From Gammaproteobacteria bacterium (GTDB lineage Bacteria > Pseudomonadota > Gammaproteobacteria > JAUZRS01), in the NCBI GenBank assembly GCA_030949385.1, contig JAUZSP010000008.1, forward strand, positions 1 through 64,000: 64,000 bases of DNA, read 5' to 3'. Positions within the stretch are counted from its first letter, which is position 1. Every line of letters begins with the position of its first letter. The position numbers and the translations under genes are program-made. Shown piece by piece: positions 44,570-53,874 of the stretch. The notes under the pieces are model-generated. The model did not search any database. It was not told the DNA's origin and worked only from the letters and a program-made list of their open reading frames with translations.

Positions 44570-46461
44570 ATGTTAACTTTCAAAGATCTTTCTCTGCGGC
44601 GCGGTTCGCGCCTTCTGCTCGATAAAAGCAATCTTACCGTGCATCCGGGCCAGCGGGTCGGGATGATCGGTGCCAATGGGGTGGGTAAATCCTCTCTTTT
44701 CGCTCTGATTCGTCAGAAAATTCAGCTCGATGAGGGCGAGATGGGGCTGCCCAAAGAGTGGGTTATCGCTTCGGTGGCACAAGAGACCCCTGCCTTAACG
44801 ACCGCTGCGATTGAATACGTTTTGGATGGCGATCTGGAGCTGCGGCGCACCCAAGAGGCGATTGCCAAGGCGGAAGCCGTTGATGACGGTTCTAAGCTGG
44901 CGCATCTGCACGGCCATCTGGAAGCCATTGGCGGTTACGAAGCCCCCGTTCGAGCGGCGCGTCTGCTGCATGGTTTGGGGTTTAACAACGCCCAAGAGCA
45001 GTTGGCGGTGGACACGTTTTCGGGTGGCTGGCGGATGCGGCTTAATCTGGCGCAGGCCTTGATGTGCCGCTCGGATCTGCTGCTGTTGGATGAACCTACC
45101 AATCATTTGGATTTGGATGCGGTGCTCTGGCTGGAGGAGTGGTTGCTGGCTTATCAAGGCACGCTGCTGTTGATCTCCCATGATCGGGATTTTCTGGATC
45201 GAGTGGTTAGCCACATTGTGCATCTGGAGCAGGCGCAACTGGTGCTTTACCGTGGCAATTATTCCGCGTTTGAACGTCTGCGCGCAGAGAAACTGGCGCA
45301 ACAGCAGGCCTCGTTTGAGCGTCAACAGCGCGAACGGGCGCACATGCAGAGTTTTGTTGAGCGTTTTCGTGCCAAAGCGAGCAAAGCCAAACAGGCGCAA
45401 AGTCGCTTAAAAGCCTTGGGTCGTCTGGAGGAGATCAGTGCTGCCCATGTGGATTCTCCGTTCCACTTTCAATTTCGTCCGGCGCAGAACATCCCGCACC
45501 CTCTGTTGAGTCTGGATCGCGTTTCCGTTGGCTACGCGGATAAACCCATTTTGAATCAGGTTTCGTTCTCGCTGCTGCCAGGGCGCGCATCGGTCTTTTA
45601 GGTCCTAATGGGGCGGGTAAATCGACCCTGATCAAGCTGCTGGCCGGTGAGCTGGAAGGGCTTTCCGGTGATCTGCAACGGGCAAAAACCTTGCGTATCG
45701 GTTATTTTGCTCAGCATCAACTGGAGCAACTCAACGGCAACGACACGCCTTTGGAGCATCTGCAGGCCTTGGACAGAACGGCTTCTGAATCAGAGCTGCG
45801 CGATTATTTAGGCGGTTTTGGTTTTGTTGGCGATCAGGCGATTCAGGTCGTTGCGCCTTTTTCGGGTGGTGAAAAAGCCCGTTTGGTGTTGGCGTTGTTG
45901 GTCTATCAACGGCCTAATTTATTGCTTTTAGATGAGCCGACCAACCATCTGGATCTGGAGATGCGTCATGCTTTGAGTTTGGCGCTGCAAGGCTTCGAAG
46001 GGGTGATGATTGTGGTCTCTCATGATCGTCACCTGTTGCGCAGCGTTTGTGATGAGCTGTGGCTGGTGGCTGAGGGTAAATTGGAGCCTTTTTCTGATTC
46101 TTTGGAAGAGTACCCCAAATGGTTGGCGGAGCAACGCAAGCGCCAAACAGAGCTGCAAAGCGGCCAAAAAGTAGGTGCCGATGATCGTAAAATCCGCCGT
46201 CAGCAACAGGCGGAAAAACGCAAACAGTTGCAACCGCTGCGCAATAAACTCAAAAAAGCCGAGCAGGTGTTGGATAAATTACAGGACGAAAACAGCGCAT
46301 TGGAAGTGCTGTTGGCCGATCCGGCTGTTTATGAGGCCAGTGCCAAAGCGGAGTTGAAAACCCGTTTGGCAGAACAAGCAAGTCTCAGTCAGGCTTTGGA
46401 GCAGGCTGAAGAGCTGTGGTTGGGGATCAGCGAAGAGTTGGAGCTGTTGGAGGCGGATTAG
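44570..46461 (+). pseudogene. yheS: ABC-F protein YheS, one apparent frameshift
   Basis: An ABC-F protein of about 630 residues, read in two frames: 44570-45601 (MLTFKDLSLRRGSRLLLDKS; Walker A GANGVGKSS, signature FSGGWRMRLNLAQAL, Walker [13 protein letters not shown]) and 45600-46461 ([38 protein letters not shown], and a C-terminal coiled tail rich in Lys/Gln). The break near 45580 is a G4 to G3 shortening: PGARIGLLG is restored by one added G. YheS is a housekeeping ABC-F, so the frame change is either a sequencing error or a real inactivation. No ribosomal stress function can be assumed if broken. Confidence 0.85.
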
Positions 46462-46464
46462 GTT

Positions 46465-46893
46465 TTAGTGTACTGGGCAGCCGAAGGAGACGTTTTGCTC
46501 TGTGGAGCTGATCTCTTGGTTGCGTAAGTGGTTGGCCATGTCGTTCAAGGCCTGCATTAGCTCGGTCTGCAAAAGGACCGATATGGGCAGTTTTTTAGCG
46601 GCTTTTTCGGCGCAGAGCAGCCATTGGTCTCGTTCTGAGTTGCCGATACTTAGGTGATGGTGTCTGCGCCGCATTCGGGGTGGGCCAAAGGCTTCCATGT
46701 AAAGCGAGGGGCCACCTAACATGCCGCTTAAAAAAAGAAACAATCGTTCTTGGGTGTGAGAGAGGTCTTTGGCGTGCAGGTTACGGATGGGCTGAACTTC
46801 GAGTAGACATTGCATAAAGGTGTAGAGCTGCTCAACAAATTCTTGTAGAACGGGCTCTCCACCGAGCCGTGCGTAGAGGCTTTGAGGGATCAT
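46465..46893 (-). CDS. Group II truncated haemoglobin
   Basis: A 142-residue 2/2 globin of the group II (GlbO) type: SLYARLGGEPVLQEFVEQLY (5-24), GGPSLYMEAFGPPRMRRRHH (60-79) and HLSIGNSERDQWLLCAEKA (80-98). The His in the RRRHHHL run is the likely proximal ligand (F8), and the Trp in DQWL is the group II G8 residue. Such proteins bind O2 or NO and may scavenge peroxide; the specific role here is unknown. Located between the yheS 3' end (convergent, 4 bases apart) and the DUF4105 gene. Confidence 0.88.
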   Translation of the reverse strand: MIPQSLYARLGGEPVLQEFVEQLYTFMQCLLEVQPIRNLHAKDLSHTQERLFLFLSGMLGGPSLYMEAFGPPRMRRRHHHLSIGNSERDQWLLCAEKAAKKLPISVLLQTELMQALNDMANHLRNQEISSTEQNVSFGCPVH

Positions 46894-46994
46894 GGTTGAT
46901 GTTCCTGTTGCAAGTTGTGCTTATCATAAAGTGGCTTATGGGAAGTCTGCATTGATATTGGTCAGTTTTTTAGTATTGGCTTCAAACACGTTGA

Positions 46995-48944
46995 CTACCA
47001 GTAGAGGCTGAGGGCAGTGGTGATGTTGTTTGTATTGTTGTGTTGTTCGTAGTCGAGCCTTAAATCCCATTCACGGCTGTTACCAAAGCGATTTTGCCAC
47101 TGCCACTCATTATCAGATGATCTTTTGCCATTTCCATCATAGGATGAGCGCAATATGAATTGGCTTTTCCAATGTGAATTTATTGACATGAGCAAGCCGA
47201 GATAGGGAGTGAGGTGCAGGCGTGTTTGTGCGGTTTGATGAGTGCTGAAGGTAAGGTCAGTCATGGCGTAAACGATGAGGTGTTCTCCCCATTTTGTTGC
47301 TTTACCCATCCCCATTTGCAGATTCAGTTTAGGACAGAAAGAGCAATCATTACCTTGATTATCGGCAAAAAAGCGGGCTTTCCAAGCCCAGCCGCCGTCT
47401 TTTTCCAGACCGCTTTGAGAGACGTTTAAATTTTGAATGTGAAAAAAATCGAGTCTCTGAAAGACAAGTTGTTCTTTTTTTAGTGTCAACTCCAGCTCTA
47501 AGGTGGTCAGTTGGGTGCTGGGCAGTCTGCCTGCTTCCAGATTAAGCAGATCGTAATAAGAGAGGCGGGTGGTGAGGTTTAGGTTGGCTGCCTGTTGGGC
47601 TGATTGTTGAATGCCGAGTCGTAGCATCAGCGGCAGTGACGCTGAGGTGGGTGGTTGTACTGAAAAGGTCGGCGTGTCGGCAATTGAGACGGCTCTGAGT
47701 TGAATGCGATGCAGTAAAAGGCGCTGTTTTTTATTTTTAATCTCTTCTTTGTCATCGTTATCCAACAGTCTAAAAGCGTAATAATCCAATAGGCTATCAA
47801 TGATGTTTATCTGCTCTGCTTCAGTCAACGTGTTCAGTTGAGTTAGAGAAAAGTCAGGGTCGTTGGCAATCACTGTGAGCTGACTTTTTTGCTCTTCTGA
47901 GAGGTGTTGATAACGTTGTTGAAACTGGCTTTGTCGTGATGGAATGTAACGAATCTCTTTTACCAGTGGTTGATGTTTTTTGGTTGTTGAATTTAATCGG
48001 TTGAAGAGGTCAATGGGTAAAGCCCAGATAGGTGAGTTGGATTTCAGCGGTTGATCAATGACCAGCTCTAAAAGGTCTGCCATAGCGTAAGCGCAGTTTT
48101 TGTTTAAAAAATAATATTGGAACTTCGCTCCAAGCAGCTCCCAAGCGTGGTAAACCAGTTGATTGACCTGCGCTTGAGTTAGGTTGAGACGGTATTCCCA
48201 GAGATCGCGCAGCTCATTTTCAATGTAGATGTGGTTTTGGCGATAAAAAACATCGTCTGAAAAGCTGGCATCGTAGCCACCAAAAAGCCCTTTTAAAACA
48301 TAAATTAGGCCGCTCTCTCCTTTAGGAACAATCGCGCCGTAATTTAGACTTTTATCCAGTAATTCAACGTGTTTTTTTCCATTTTTTTGTTGGTTGAATT
48401 TGAGTAAAACGTGACCGTAAAAAGAGGCGGGATTGCTAAAGTAGCCCGTTGCAAATATCAGGCTTATTGATTTTATATTGCCTTGTTGTTTAAATTGATC
48501 GAATTTAGGGCAAACGATTGGGCTCTTTTTTGGCCAGTCGAGCTGTTTTTTTAGCCAGTGGTAACGAGCAATAAATCGACATGCAGGGGCTGGTTTGTTT
48601 GGTTCTGGTATTGCAAAAAAAGCGTGTAACGTTGCAATCAGTTCTGCTTTTGGGTCACGGCTTCCCTGCGGGGATAGAAAGAAATTTCTGGATGTGATCT
48701 CGCTTTTGAATGAAGAGAAAAGTGTGTGGGTTTTGGGGAAATGTAACAGCGCAAGCCAGTATGGATCTGAGGCGAGGTTATTTTTTAGGGCGTGTTGAAT
48801 AAGTTTGTTTTGCAGCTGAGGTGGGGTGCTGTTTGCGGTTGTGATTGAGTTATAAAACAGCGTAAAAATAAAAAGAGTTATCTTTAGAAGTCGTTGTATA
48901 TAGAAAAAAAAGCCTACGTCGATGGTAGGCTTTTTCGGGGGCAT
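46995..48944 (-). CDS. DUF4105 domain exported protein
   Basis: A 649-residue protein. After a short N-terminal segment, a hydrophobic stretch (about 20-35, LKITLFIFTLFYN) acts as signal anchor. The core resembles DUF4105: YWLALLHFPKTHTLFSSFK (62-80), FYGHVLLKFNQ and LLDKSLNYGAIVPKGESGLI (about 210-228), and NCAYAMADLLELV (about 283-295) with a Cys that is suggestive of an NlpC/P60-type thiol. The remaining 250 residues form a barrel-like domain. The only plausible start, ATG 48944, overlaps a terminator hairpin at 48904-48935, which is odd (see findings). Function unknown. Confidence 0.72.
   Translation of the reverse strand: MPPKKPTIDVGFFFYIQRLLKITLFIFTLFYNSITTANSTPPQLQNKLIQHALKNNLASDPYWLALLHFPKTHTLFSSFKSEITSRNFFLSPQGSRDPKAELIATLHAFFAIPEPNKPAPACRFIARYHWLKKQLDWPKKSPIVCPKFDQFKQQGNIKSISLIFATGYFSNPASFYGHVLLKFNQQKNGKKHVELLDKSLNYGAIVPKGESGLIYVLKGLFGGYDASFSDDVFYRQNHIYIENELRDLWEYRLNLTQAQVNQLVYHAWELLGAKFQYYFLNKNCAYAMADLLELVIDQPLKSNSPIWALPIDLFNRLNSTTKKHQPLVKEIRYIPSRQSQFQQRYQHLSEEQKSQLTVIANDPDFSLTQLNTLTEAEQINIIDSLLDYYAFRLLDNDDKEEIKNKKQRLLLHRIQLRAVSIADTPTFSVQPPTSASLPLMLRLGIQQSAQQAANLNLTTRLSYYDLLNLEAGRLPSTQLTTLELELTLKKEQLVFQRLDFFHIQNLNVSQSGLEKDGGWAWKARFFADNQGNDCSFCPKLNLQMGMGKATKWGEHLIVYAMTDLTFSTHQTAQTRLHLTPYLGLLMSINSHWKSQFILRSSYDGNGKRSSDNEWQWQNRFGNSREWDLRLDYEQHNNTNNITTALSLYW
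48904..48935 (-). terminator. Rho-independent terminator of the DUF3015 gene
   Basis: On the minus strand, GCCTAC and GTAGGC arms (48912-48917 and 48925-48930) with a seven-base loop are followed by eight T residues. It lies 31 bases after the stop of the DUF3015 gene, and its 5' side (48935) is inside the first codons of the DUF4105 gene. Confidence 0.85.
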
Positions 48945-48965
48945 CAGTTTAGGTTCTGCTGGATT

Positions 48966-49463
48966 TTAAGAGAGATTGCACTGAGTGGCGTAGTTCTGTT
49001 TAATCGTTGCATTGACCAGATTGTAATAGCCTTCTGCTTTAGCAACGGTTGCTTGAGTGCTGTATTGCGTGTTGTTTAATGTGTTGCTGAAGCGGTTGCG
49101 TACCGAATGAATAATGCCGGTATGGCTGCTTTGATCACAACCGAGAATATCCAACATGGCGTGAAGATGTTTGCCATCACCCTTGACGGTTTGCTCTTCT
49201 AGGTTGGCGTAAGTATGGGTAATGAATTTTGCAGCAGCGACTTTTTGACCTTCACACATCTCTTTTGACATGCCCGATGAGGTCAATGCGGTGGTGCCTA
49301 AATCCCAGATGATATTGGAGATAATGGCTCCGACGGGAACATCGGTAAAAATCATGGCACCGATGCCGCAATCACGCCAAGGGTTTAAATCTTTGGCGAA
49401 ACTGACGTTAGAGAGACCGAGACTGAGCAGCAAAACAGCAAGCAGTTTTTTTGATAAGCGCAT
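48966..49463 (-). CDS. DUF3015 family protein
   Basis: A 165-residue exported protein with a signal peptide (KKLLAVLLLSLGLSNVSFAK) and the DUF3015 motif NPWRDCGIGAMIF (27-39), with conserved cysteines and aspartate after it. Members occur in many aquatic gammaproteobacteria with unknown role. Start ATG 49463 with the basic MRLSKK leader is clear. It is followed by the terminator at 48904-48935. Confidence 0.85.
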   Translation of the reverse strand: MRLSKKLLAVLLLSLGLSNVSFAKDLNPWRDCGIGAMIFTDVPVGAIISNIIWDLGTTALTSSGMSKEMCEGQKVAAAKFITHTYANLEEQTVKGDGKHLHAMLDILGCDQSSHTGIIHSVRNRFSNTLNNTQYSTQATVAKAEGYYNLVNATIKQNYATQCNLS

Positions 49464-49532
49464 TATTTTATTTTCCTATTATTTTTTGAAGTGTCAGAGT
49501 CTGTGAATAAACAGAACGATTGTCAATCTGTT

Positions 49533-50732
49533 TTAATGTCGACTCAAAACTCGACTGTAAATCACTTTCAGATATTCCGTCTCTGGAATAGCGGGGTGAA
49601 TGGGATGATCGGGGCCTTGATAGCCGTGCTCTAAAATTTGCAGATTTCGATCCAGATGCACGGCGCTCTCTTGCATGATTTTTTGCAGCACTTGGCGTGG
49701 CAGGTGGTGGGAGCAGGAGGCGGAGACCAAGATGCCGTCTTTGGCGGTCAGTTGCATCGCTTGCTGATTGATCTTGCGATAGCCTTTGATCCCCGGACGG
49801 AAATCGACCTTTTTCTTGATAAAGGCCGGTGGGTCGATGATCACTACATCGAATTTTTCCCGCTGTTGGCGAAGCTCTTTCATCGCCTCTTGGGCATCGC
49901 CTTGCAGGGTTTGCACGTTGTCGGTTTGGCCGTTGAGGGCGGCGTTGTGATGCACATAATCGAGCGCCGTTTGTGAGGAATCGACGCAGGTCACGTCGCT
50001 GGCACCCAAGGCTGCTGCGGTCACACCCCAGCCGCCCATGTAACTGTAGACATCCAAGACCCGTTTGCCTTTGACGTAAGGTGCCAGTTTGGCGCGATTT
50101 TCTCGTTGATCGTAGAACCAGCCGGTTTTTTGCCCTTCTTGAAACGGCACCTCAAAACTCAAACCGTTCTCTTTGATCAGCAGGTGTTCGGGCATTTCGC
50201 CCAAGACGGTTTCAACGTAGCTGGGCAGTTTTTCGTAGTTGCGAATCGGACTGTCGTTGCGCAGCAAAATCACCTTGGGGTGCAGGACTTTTTCCAGTGC
50301 GGTGAGCACGTCGGCTTTCATCAACTCCATTCCGGCGGTGGTGAGCTGCACCACGAGGGTGTCGCCGTAACGATCCACCACCAGCCCGGGGAGCAGATCC
50401 GCTTCGCCAAAGATCAAACGGTAGTAGGGATCGGGGTAACGCAGATCGCGCAGAGAGAGCGCCACGTTGAGTCGATGCACCAGCAGGGAAGCGGACCACG
50501 GGTGTTTGGGGTCGCGGCTCAGCAGGCGCGCGCAGATCAGCGAGTGGGGGTTGATGTAACCGCTGCCAATCACTTGGCCTTTGTGGGTTTGGATCTCCAC
50601 CGCTTCACCGGCAGTGAAACCACTTAGAGGGGTCTGTTTGGTATCAATTTCATTGCTGAAAATCCATAGGTGTCCCGCTTTAAGGCGGTTCTCTTCCTGT
50701 TTTTTCAGTCGCAGTGGGGGCAGTTGGCTCAT
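49533..50732 (-). CDS. rlmI: 23S rRNA m5C1962 methyltransferase RlmI
   Basis: A 399-residue class I SAM methyltransferase of the RlmI (YccW) type, which methylates C1962 of 23S rRNA. An N-terminal PUA domain (about 5-78, LKAGHLWIFSNEID then GEAVEIQTHKGQVIGSGYIN) precedes the methyltransferase domain: SAM loop VLDVYSYMGGWGVTAAALGA (about 224-243), VIIDPPAFIKKK (about 296-307), with the catalytic Cys in the SASCSHHLP segment (about 341-349). Length and order match the family. It lies downstream of the DUF2288 gene on the same strand. Confidence 0.9.
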   Translation of the reverse strand: MSQLPPLRLKKQEENRLKAGHLWIFSNEIDTKQTPLSGFTAGEAVEIQTHKGQVIGSGYINPHSLICARLLSRDPKHPWSASLLVHRLNVALSLRDLRYPDPYYRLIFGEADLLPGLVVDRYGDTLVVQLTTAGMELMKADVLTALEKVLHPKVILLRNDSPIRNYEKLPSYVETVLGEMPEHLLIKENGLSFEVPFQEGQKTGWFYDQRENRAKLAPYVKGKRVLDVYSYMGGWGVTAAALGASDVTCVDSSQTALDYVHHNAALNGQTDNVQTLQGDAQEAMKELRQQREKFDVVIIDPPAFIKKKVDFRPGIKGYRKINQQAMQLTAKDGILVSASCSHHLPRQVLQKIMQESAVHLDRNLQILEHGYQGPDHPIHPAIPETEYLKVIYSRVLSRH

Positions 50733-50832
50733 AACGGTGGTGGTTCTGTTTGAGTAATGGGTGGGAAATTATACGGGATCTGAACAATTGTCACCAATGA
50801 TGTAGGGGTAGATTCGATATTTTCCCTTGTAT

Positions 50833-51165
50833 CTACTGTTCGAGGAAGGCCTGTACCAACACCCACGGGGCAACCACGGTACTCCAAAATTCGGGGTGGG
50901 GTTCTTTTGCTTGCCAGTCGCGGGCGTGGTCATCGGTGGCGCGGGTCATTTGGCCGCTGTTTAACCACGCTTCGACCTGTTGTTTGTCATCTTCGATGAT
51001 CTTGATGCCAACCTGAATCATGTCCAGTTCGGCGGCGACGATAATAACTGATCCTCGGGCAAAGTGGCGTTGCAGCTCTTGCCAGCTCAGTTTTCCCGTT
51101 TGGCCATTCAGCAGTTCTTTGAGTTCGACATCGGTGTCGTTTTCAGCAGCAATTTTTTCAGACAT
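50833..51165 (-). CDS. DUF2288 family protein
   Basis: A 110-residue protein of the DUF2288 family, common in cyanobacteria and gammaproteobacteria, function unknown. Conserved: LSWQELQRHFARGSVIIVAA (26-45), DMIQVGIKIIEDD and the C-terminal VVAPWVLVQAFLE. ATG 51165 (MSEKIAAEN) is chosen because the longer frame from 51216 contains hydrophobic sequence not seen in the family. Adjacent to rlmI downstream and to the fbp terminator upstream. Confidence 0.82.
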   Translation of the reverse strand: MSEKIAAENDTDVELKELLNGQTGKLSWQELQRHFARGSVIIVAAELDMIQVGIKIIEDDKQQVEAWLNSGQMTRATDDHARDWQAKEPHPEFWSTVVAPWVLVQAFLEQ

Positions 51166-51212
51166 AAGGGTATTGATTCGTTTTATAAAGATAAAAATGT
51201 GCGGCAACAATA

Positions 51213-51246
51213 ACAAAAAACGGCTCCCTAAAGGAGCCGTTTTTTT
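51213..51246 (-). terminator. Rho-independent terminator of fbp
   Basis: Arms ACGGCTCC (51220-51227) and GGAGCCGT (51233-51240) with a five-base loop, flanked by A6 on the left and T7 on the right, so it can act in both directions. On the minus strand it lies 18 bases after the fbp stop. Confidence 0.88.
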
Positions 51247-51263
51247 ATTCTAAACGAAGAGAA

Positions 51264-52278
51264 TTAGTCTTCGTTGTGGTAGCCGATGATGCGTTCCACT
51301 TCATTTTTAGAACCCAGGATAACCGGAACACGTTGATGCAGGCGCTCGGGTTGCAGCTCCATAATGCGTTCCCGACCGGTGCTGGAGACACCGCCCGCTT
51401 GTTCGATGATCATGGACATGGGGTTGGCTTCGTACAACAGGCGCAGTTTGCCGGTGGCTTCGTTGGCGCGCATTTTTTCATCCATAGGGTATAAAAACAC
51501 ACCGCCACGGATCAAAATACGATGCACTTCGGCCACCATGGACGCGATCCAGCGCATGTTGAAATCTTCACCACGAGTGCCCGTTTTTCCTGCCAGAGCC
51601 TCGTCAACGTAACGTTGTACAGGGGCTTCCCAGTGACGTTGGTTGGAGCTGTTGATGGCAAACTCACGGGTGTCTTCAGGAATGCTCATGTTTGGATGGG
51701 TCAACATGAACTCACCGATGTTCTGATCCAAGGTGAAACCGTTTACGCCTTTACCGGTGGTCAGCACCATCATGGTAGAGGGGGCCGTAGAGGGCGTAAC
51801 CGGCAGCGACCTGTTCGGTGCCTGGTTGTAAAAAGGCTTTTTCGCTAGGAGTGTCACCTTCTTCATTGGTTTTGAGAATGGAGAAAATGGTGCCTACGGA
51901 GACGTTAACGTCGGTGTTGGATGAGCCATCTAAAGGGTCAAAGGTCAGCAGGTATTTGCCACGAGGTTTGTCCGCAGGGATGGGGTAAATCTCTTCCATC
52001 TCTTCGGAGGCCATTGCTGCTAAGTGACCGGCCCATTCGTTGGATCGAATGAAAACGTCGTTGGTGAGGATGTCGAGTTTCTTTTGAGTTTCACCTTGGA
52101 CGTTTTCACTGCCTGCGGAACCCAGTACGCCGATCAAGTCACCTTGATTGACCATGTTGGAGATTACTTTACAGGCGGTGACCACGTCGTTGAGCAGAGA
52201 GGTGAAATCACCGGTAGCGCCTTCGATGTGGCGCTGTTCTTCGATGATGAATTGAGTAAGTGACGTACCGTTATGCAT
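51264..52278 (-). pseudogene. fbp: Class I fructose-1,6-bisphosphatase, one apparent frameshift
   Basis: Two minus-strand frames join into one fructose-1,6-bisphosphatase of about 337 residues: 52278-51751 (start [17 protein letters not shown]; metal-binding [20 protein letters not shown]) and the C-terminal part to 51264 ([20 protein letters not shown], then [20 protein letters not shown]). The break is a C4 to C5 lengthening near 51783; deleting one C restores YALYGPSTMMVL. All catalytic residues are present. Class I FBPase is the key gluconeogenic enzyme and also functions in the Calvin cycle, so a real loss would be surprising; a sequencing error is likely. The terminator follows at 51213-51246. 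Confidence 0.88.
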
Positions 52279-52629
52279 GGTTTTCCTTTATTTCGGATAG
52301 ATAAAATTGGTGGCCTAGGAGAGCAAGCTGCTGCCATTGGGCTGTTTATGTGCCATAGGATTGCAGATTTTGGTTAAGGCTCTCTTAGGAGAGGGGTTTT
52401 GCGCTCATTTTTTCTAATGGGGGCATCAACTTCCCTTTCTTCGCGGTTAAGATAATCGAAAAGCGCGCAGTTCTAAAGCTTTTCTCTATTTTTTGGTCAA
52501 AATGAGGCATTTTGCGATGCAGTTCAAAGATTCAGCAGGAGCAGATGCGCTTTTGTGAAGGGGTTCCCATACCCGTGGTGTAGATCTGCTTAAATAGGCT
52601 CAACAGCACAACGCAGAGAATAATAGATC
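52279..52629. other. Intergenic region between fbp and the 52630 gene
   Basis: A 351-base divergent intergenic region that holds no gene. It must contain the promoters of fbp (leftward) and of the 52630 gene (rightward). A short dyad CTCTCTTAGGAGAG is seen near 52380-52393. No riboswitch or further repeat was recognised. Confidence 0.5.
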
Positions 52630-53040
52630 ATGAAAAACGTTATCCAACATATTTTGCTTCCCGCTTACGCAGCATACCAGCAGCAAGGCATGAAAACCGC
52701 AGCCCCTGTTGCCTTGGTTTGGATCTCGTCTTTGGCTGTGATTGCACAGGGGATGAATACCTTAAGTGCCACCAGCGTTGTTTTGGGACTGTTTTTGTGG
52801 ATGGTTTCGCAAGCTTTGAGTTTGCCTGCTGTCGGTGCTCACCGTCAGTCAATGAATGCTCAGAACAACAGCGAAACATGCGATGCATACTGTGAAAACC
52901 CTTTGATGGCGGTGAAAGCCGCTTTAAGTGAGGCGCGAGTCACGGTTCGTTACGCTCGTTATGATTTGAAAGTGAGAGCCAATGCCTTTTTGCAACAGGG
53001 TTTTGCAGAGCCTCTGCCTTGTTGTGCGGTGGCTTATTGA
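52630..53040 (+). CDS. Hypothetical protein
   Basis: A 136-residue protein with one or two membrane-like segments in the middle (about 22-62, APVALVWISSLAVIAQ and SATSVVLGLFLWMVSQALS) followed by a soluble tail with two Cys pairs (ETCDAYC near 83-89 and CC near 131-132). Family not recognised. The ATG is preceded by a purine run but not a classic ribosome binding site. A clear terminator follows at 53106-53133, supporting that it is an independent gene. Confidence 0.5.
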   Translation: MKNVIQHILLPAYAAYQQQGMKTAAPVALVWISSLAVIAQGMNTLSATSVVLGLFLWMVSQALSLPAVGAHRQSMNAQNNSETCDAYCENPLMAVKAALSEARVTVRYARYDLKVRANAFLQQGFAEPLPCCAVAY

Positions 53041-53105
53041 GTTTTGCGTTAAACGGGACACGGTTTTTTACAGGAAGTTTAAACCGTTGTTTCCTCTTAA
53101 AGGGG

Positions 53106-53133
53106 TGGCCTACAGGGAGTAGGCCATTTTTTT
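53106..53133 (+). terminator. Rho-independent terminator
   Basis: Arms TGGCCTAC and GTAGGCCA (53106-53113 and 53119-53126) with a five-base loop, followed by T7. It lies 66 bases after the stop of the 52630 gene and only 16 bases before the start of the ABC ATPase gene. Confidence 0.88.
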
Positions 53134-53148
53134 GCTAAACATTTCTGC

Positions 53149-53874
53149 ATGACCTCTCCTCTTACGATTCAAAATCTCAACAAAACACGTGGTGATCAAG
53201 TGCTGCTGCGTAATCTAAACCTGCAACTTCAATCCGGTGAAATTTTCGCTCTGGTGGGTCTGAATGGCGCGGGCAAAACCACTTTGATCAAGATCATCTT
53301 GGATCTGGTTCACAGTGACTTTGGTTTCATTGCCCTCTCTGGGGTATGCAACGTGCAGTCTCAAGCGCGGGATAATTTGGCTTATCTGCCCGAGTGCTTT
53401 TCTGCCCCCTCTTATCTGAAGGTGAATGAGTTCCTCTTTTACATGTTGGGTCTCTATCAGCAGCCGATCTGTGAAATTGAGCTGTCGGCTTTGTTGCGTC
53501 ATTTTGCTTTGGATGAGGCTTTTCTGAATAAGCGTGTGATCACGCTCTCCAAAGGCACGATGCAGAAGGTGGGTTTGATTTTGATGCTGTTGAGCCAAAA
53601 ACCGCTGCTGTTGTTGGATGAACCCATGAGCGGTTTAGACCCCTTGGCGCGTATGGCACTGAAAACGTCGTTGCGGGAGTTGAAGCAGCGAGGTCAGACG
53701 GTGTTGTTTAGCTCTCATTTGTTACTGGATGTGGAGCAGCTCTGTGATCGCGTTGGTATTTTGCACCACGGTGAGTTGCTGTTTTGCGGTTCGGTTGAGC
53801 AGTGTCTTGCAGAGTATGAGGCTGACAATATGGGGTTGGCATTTTTGGCAGCGGTGGCTGGAGTGGGAGGTTAA
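53149..53874 (+). CDS. ABC transporter ATP-binding protein (orphan)
   Basis: A 241-residue ABC ATPase of the CcmA/DrrA-like exporter type: Walker A GLNGAGKTT (about 38-46), signature LSKGTMQKVGLILMLL (about 132-147), Walker B LLLLDEPMSGLDP (about 154-166), H-loop SSHLLLD. It should energise a permease, but no membrane component is adjacent: the next gene is on the other strand. Promoter must lie in the short space after the terminator at 53106-53133. Perhaps its permease is encoded elsewhere or has been lost. Confidence 0.8.
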   Translation: MTSPLTIQNLNKTRGDQVLLRNLNLQLQSGEIFALVGLNGAGKTTLIKIILDLVHSDFGFIALSGVCNVQSQARDNLAYLPECFSAPSYLKVNEFLFYMLGLYQQPICEIELSALLRHFALDEAFLNKRVITLSKGTMQKVGLILMLLSQKPLLLLDEPMSGLDPLARMALKTSLRELKQRGQTVLFSSHLLLDVEQLCDRVGILHHGELLFCGSVEQCLAEYEADNMGLAFLAAVAGVGG

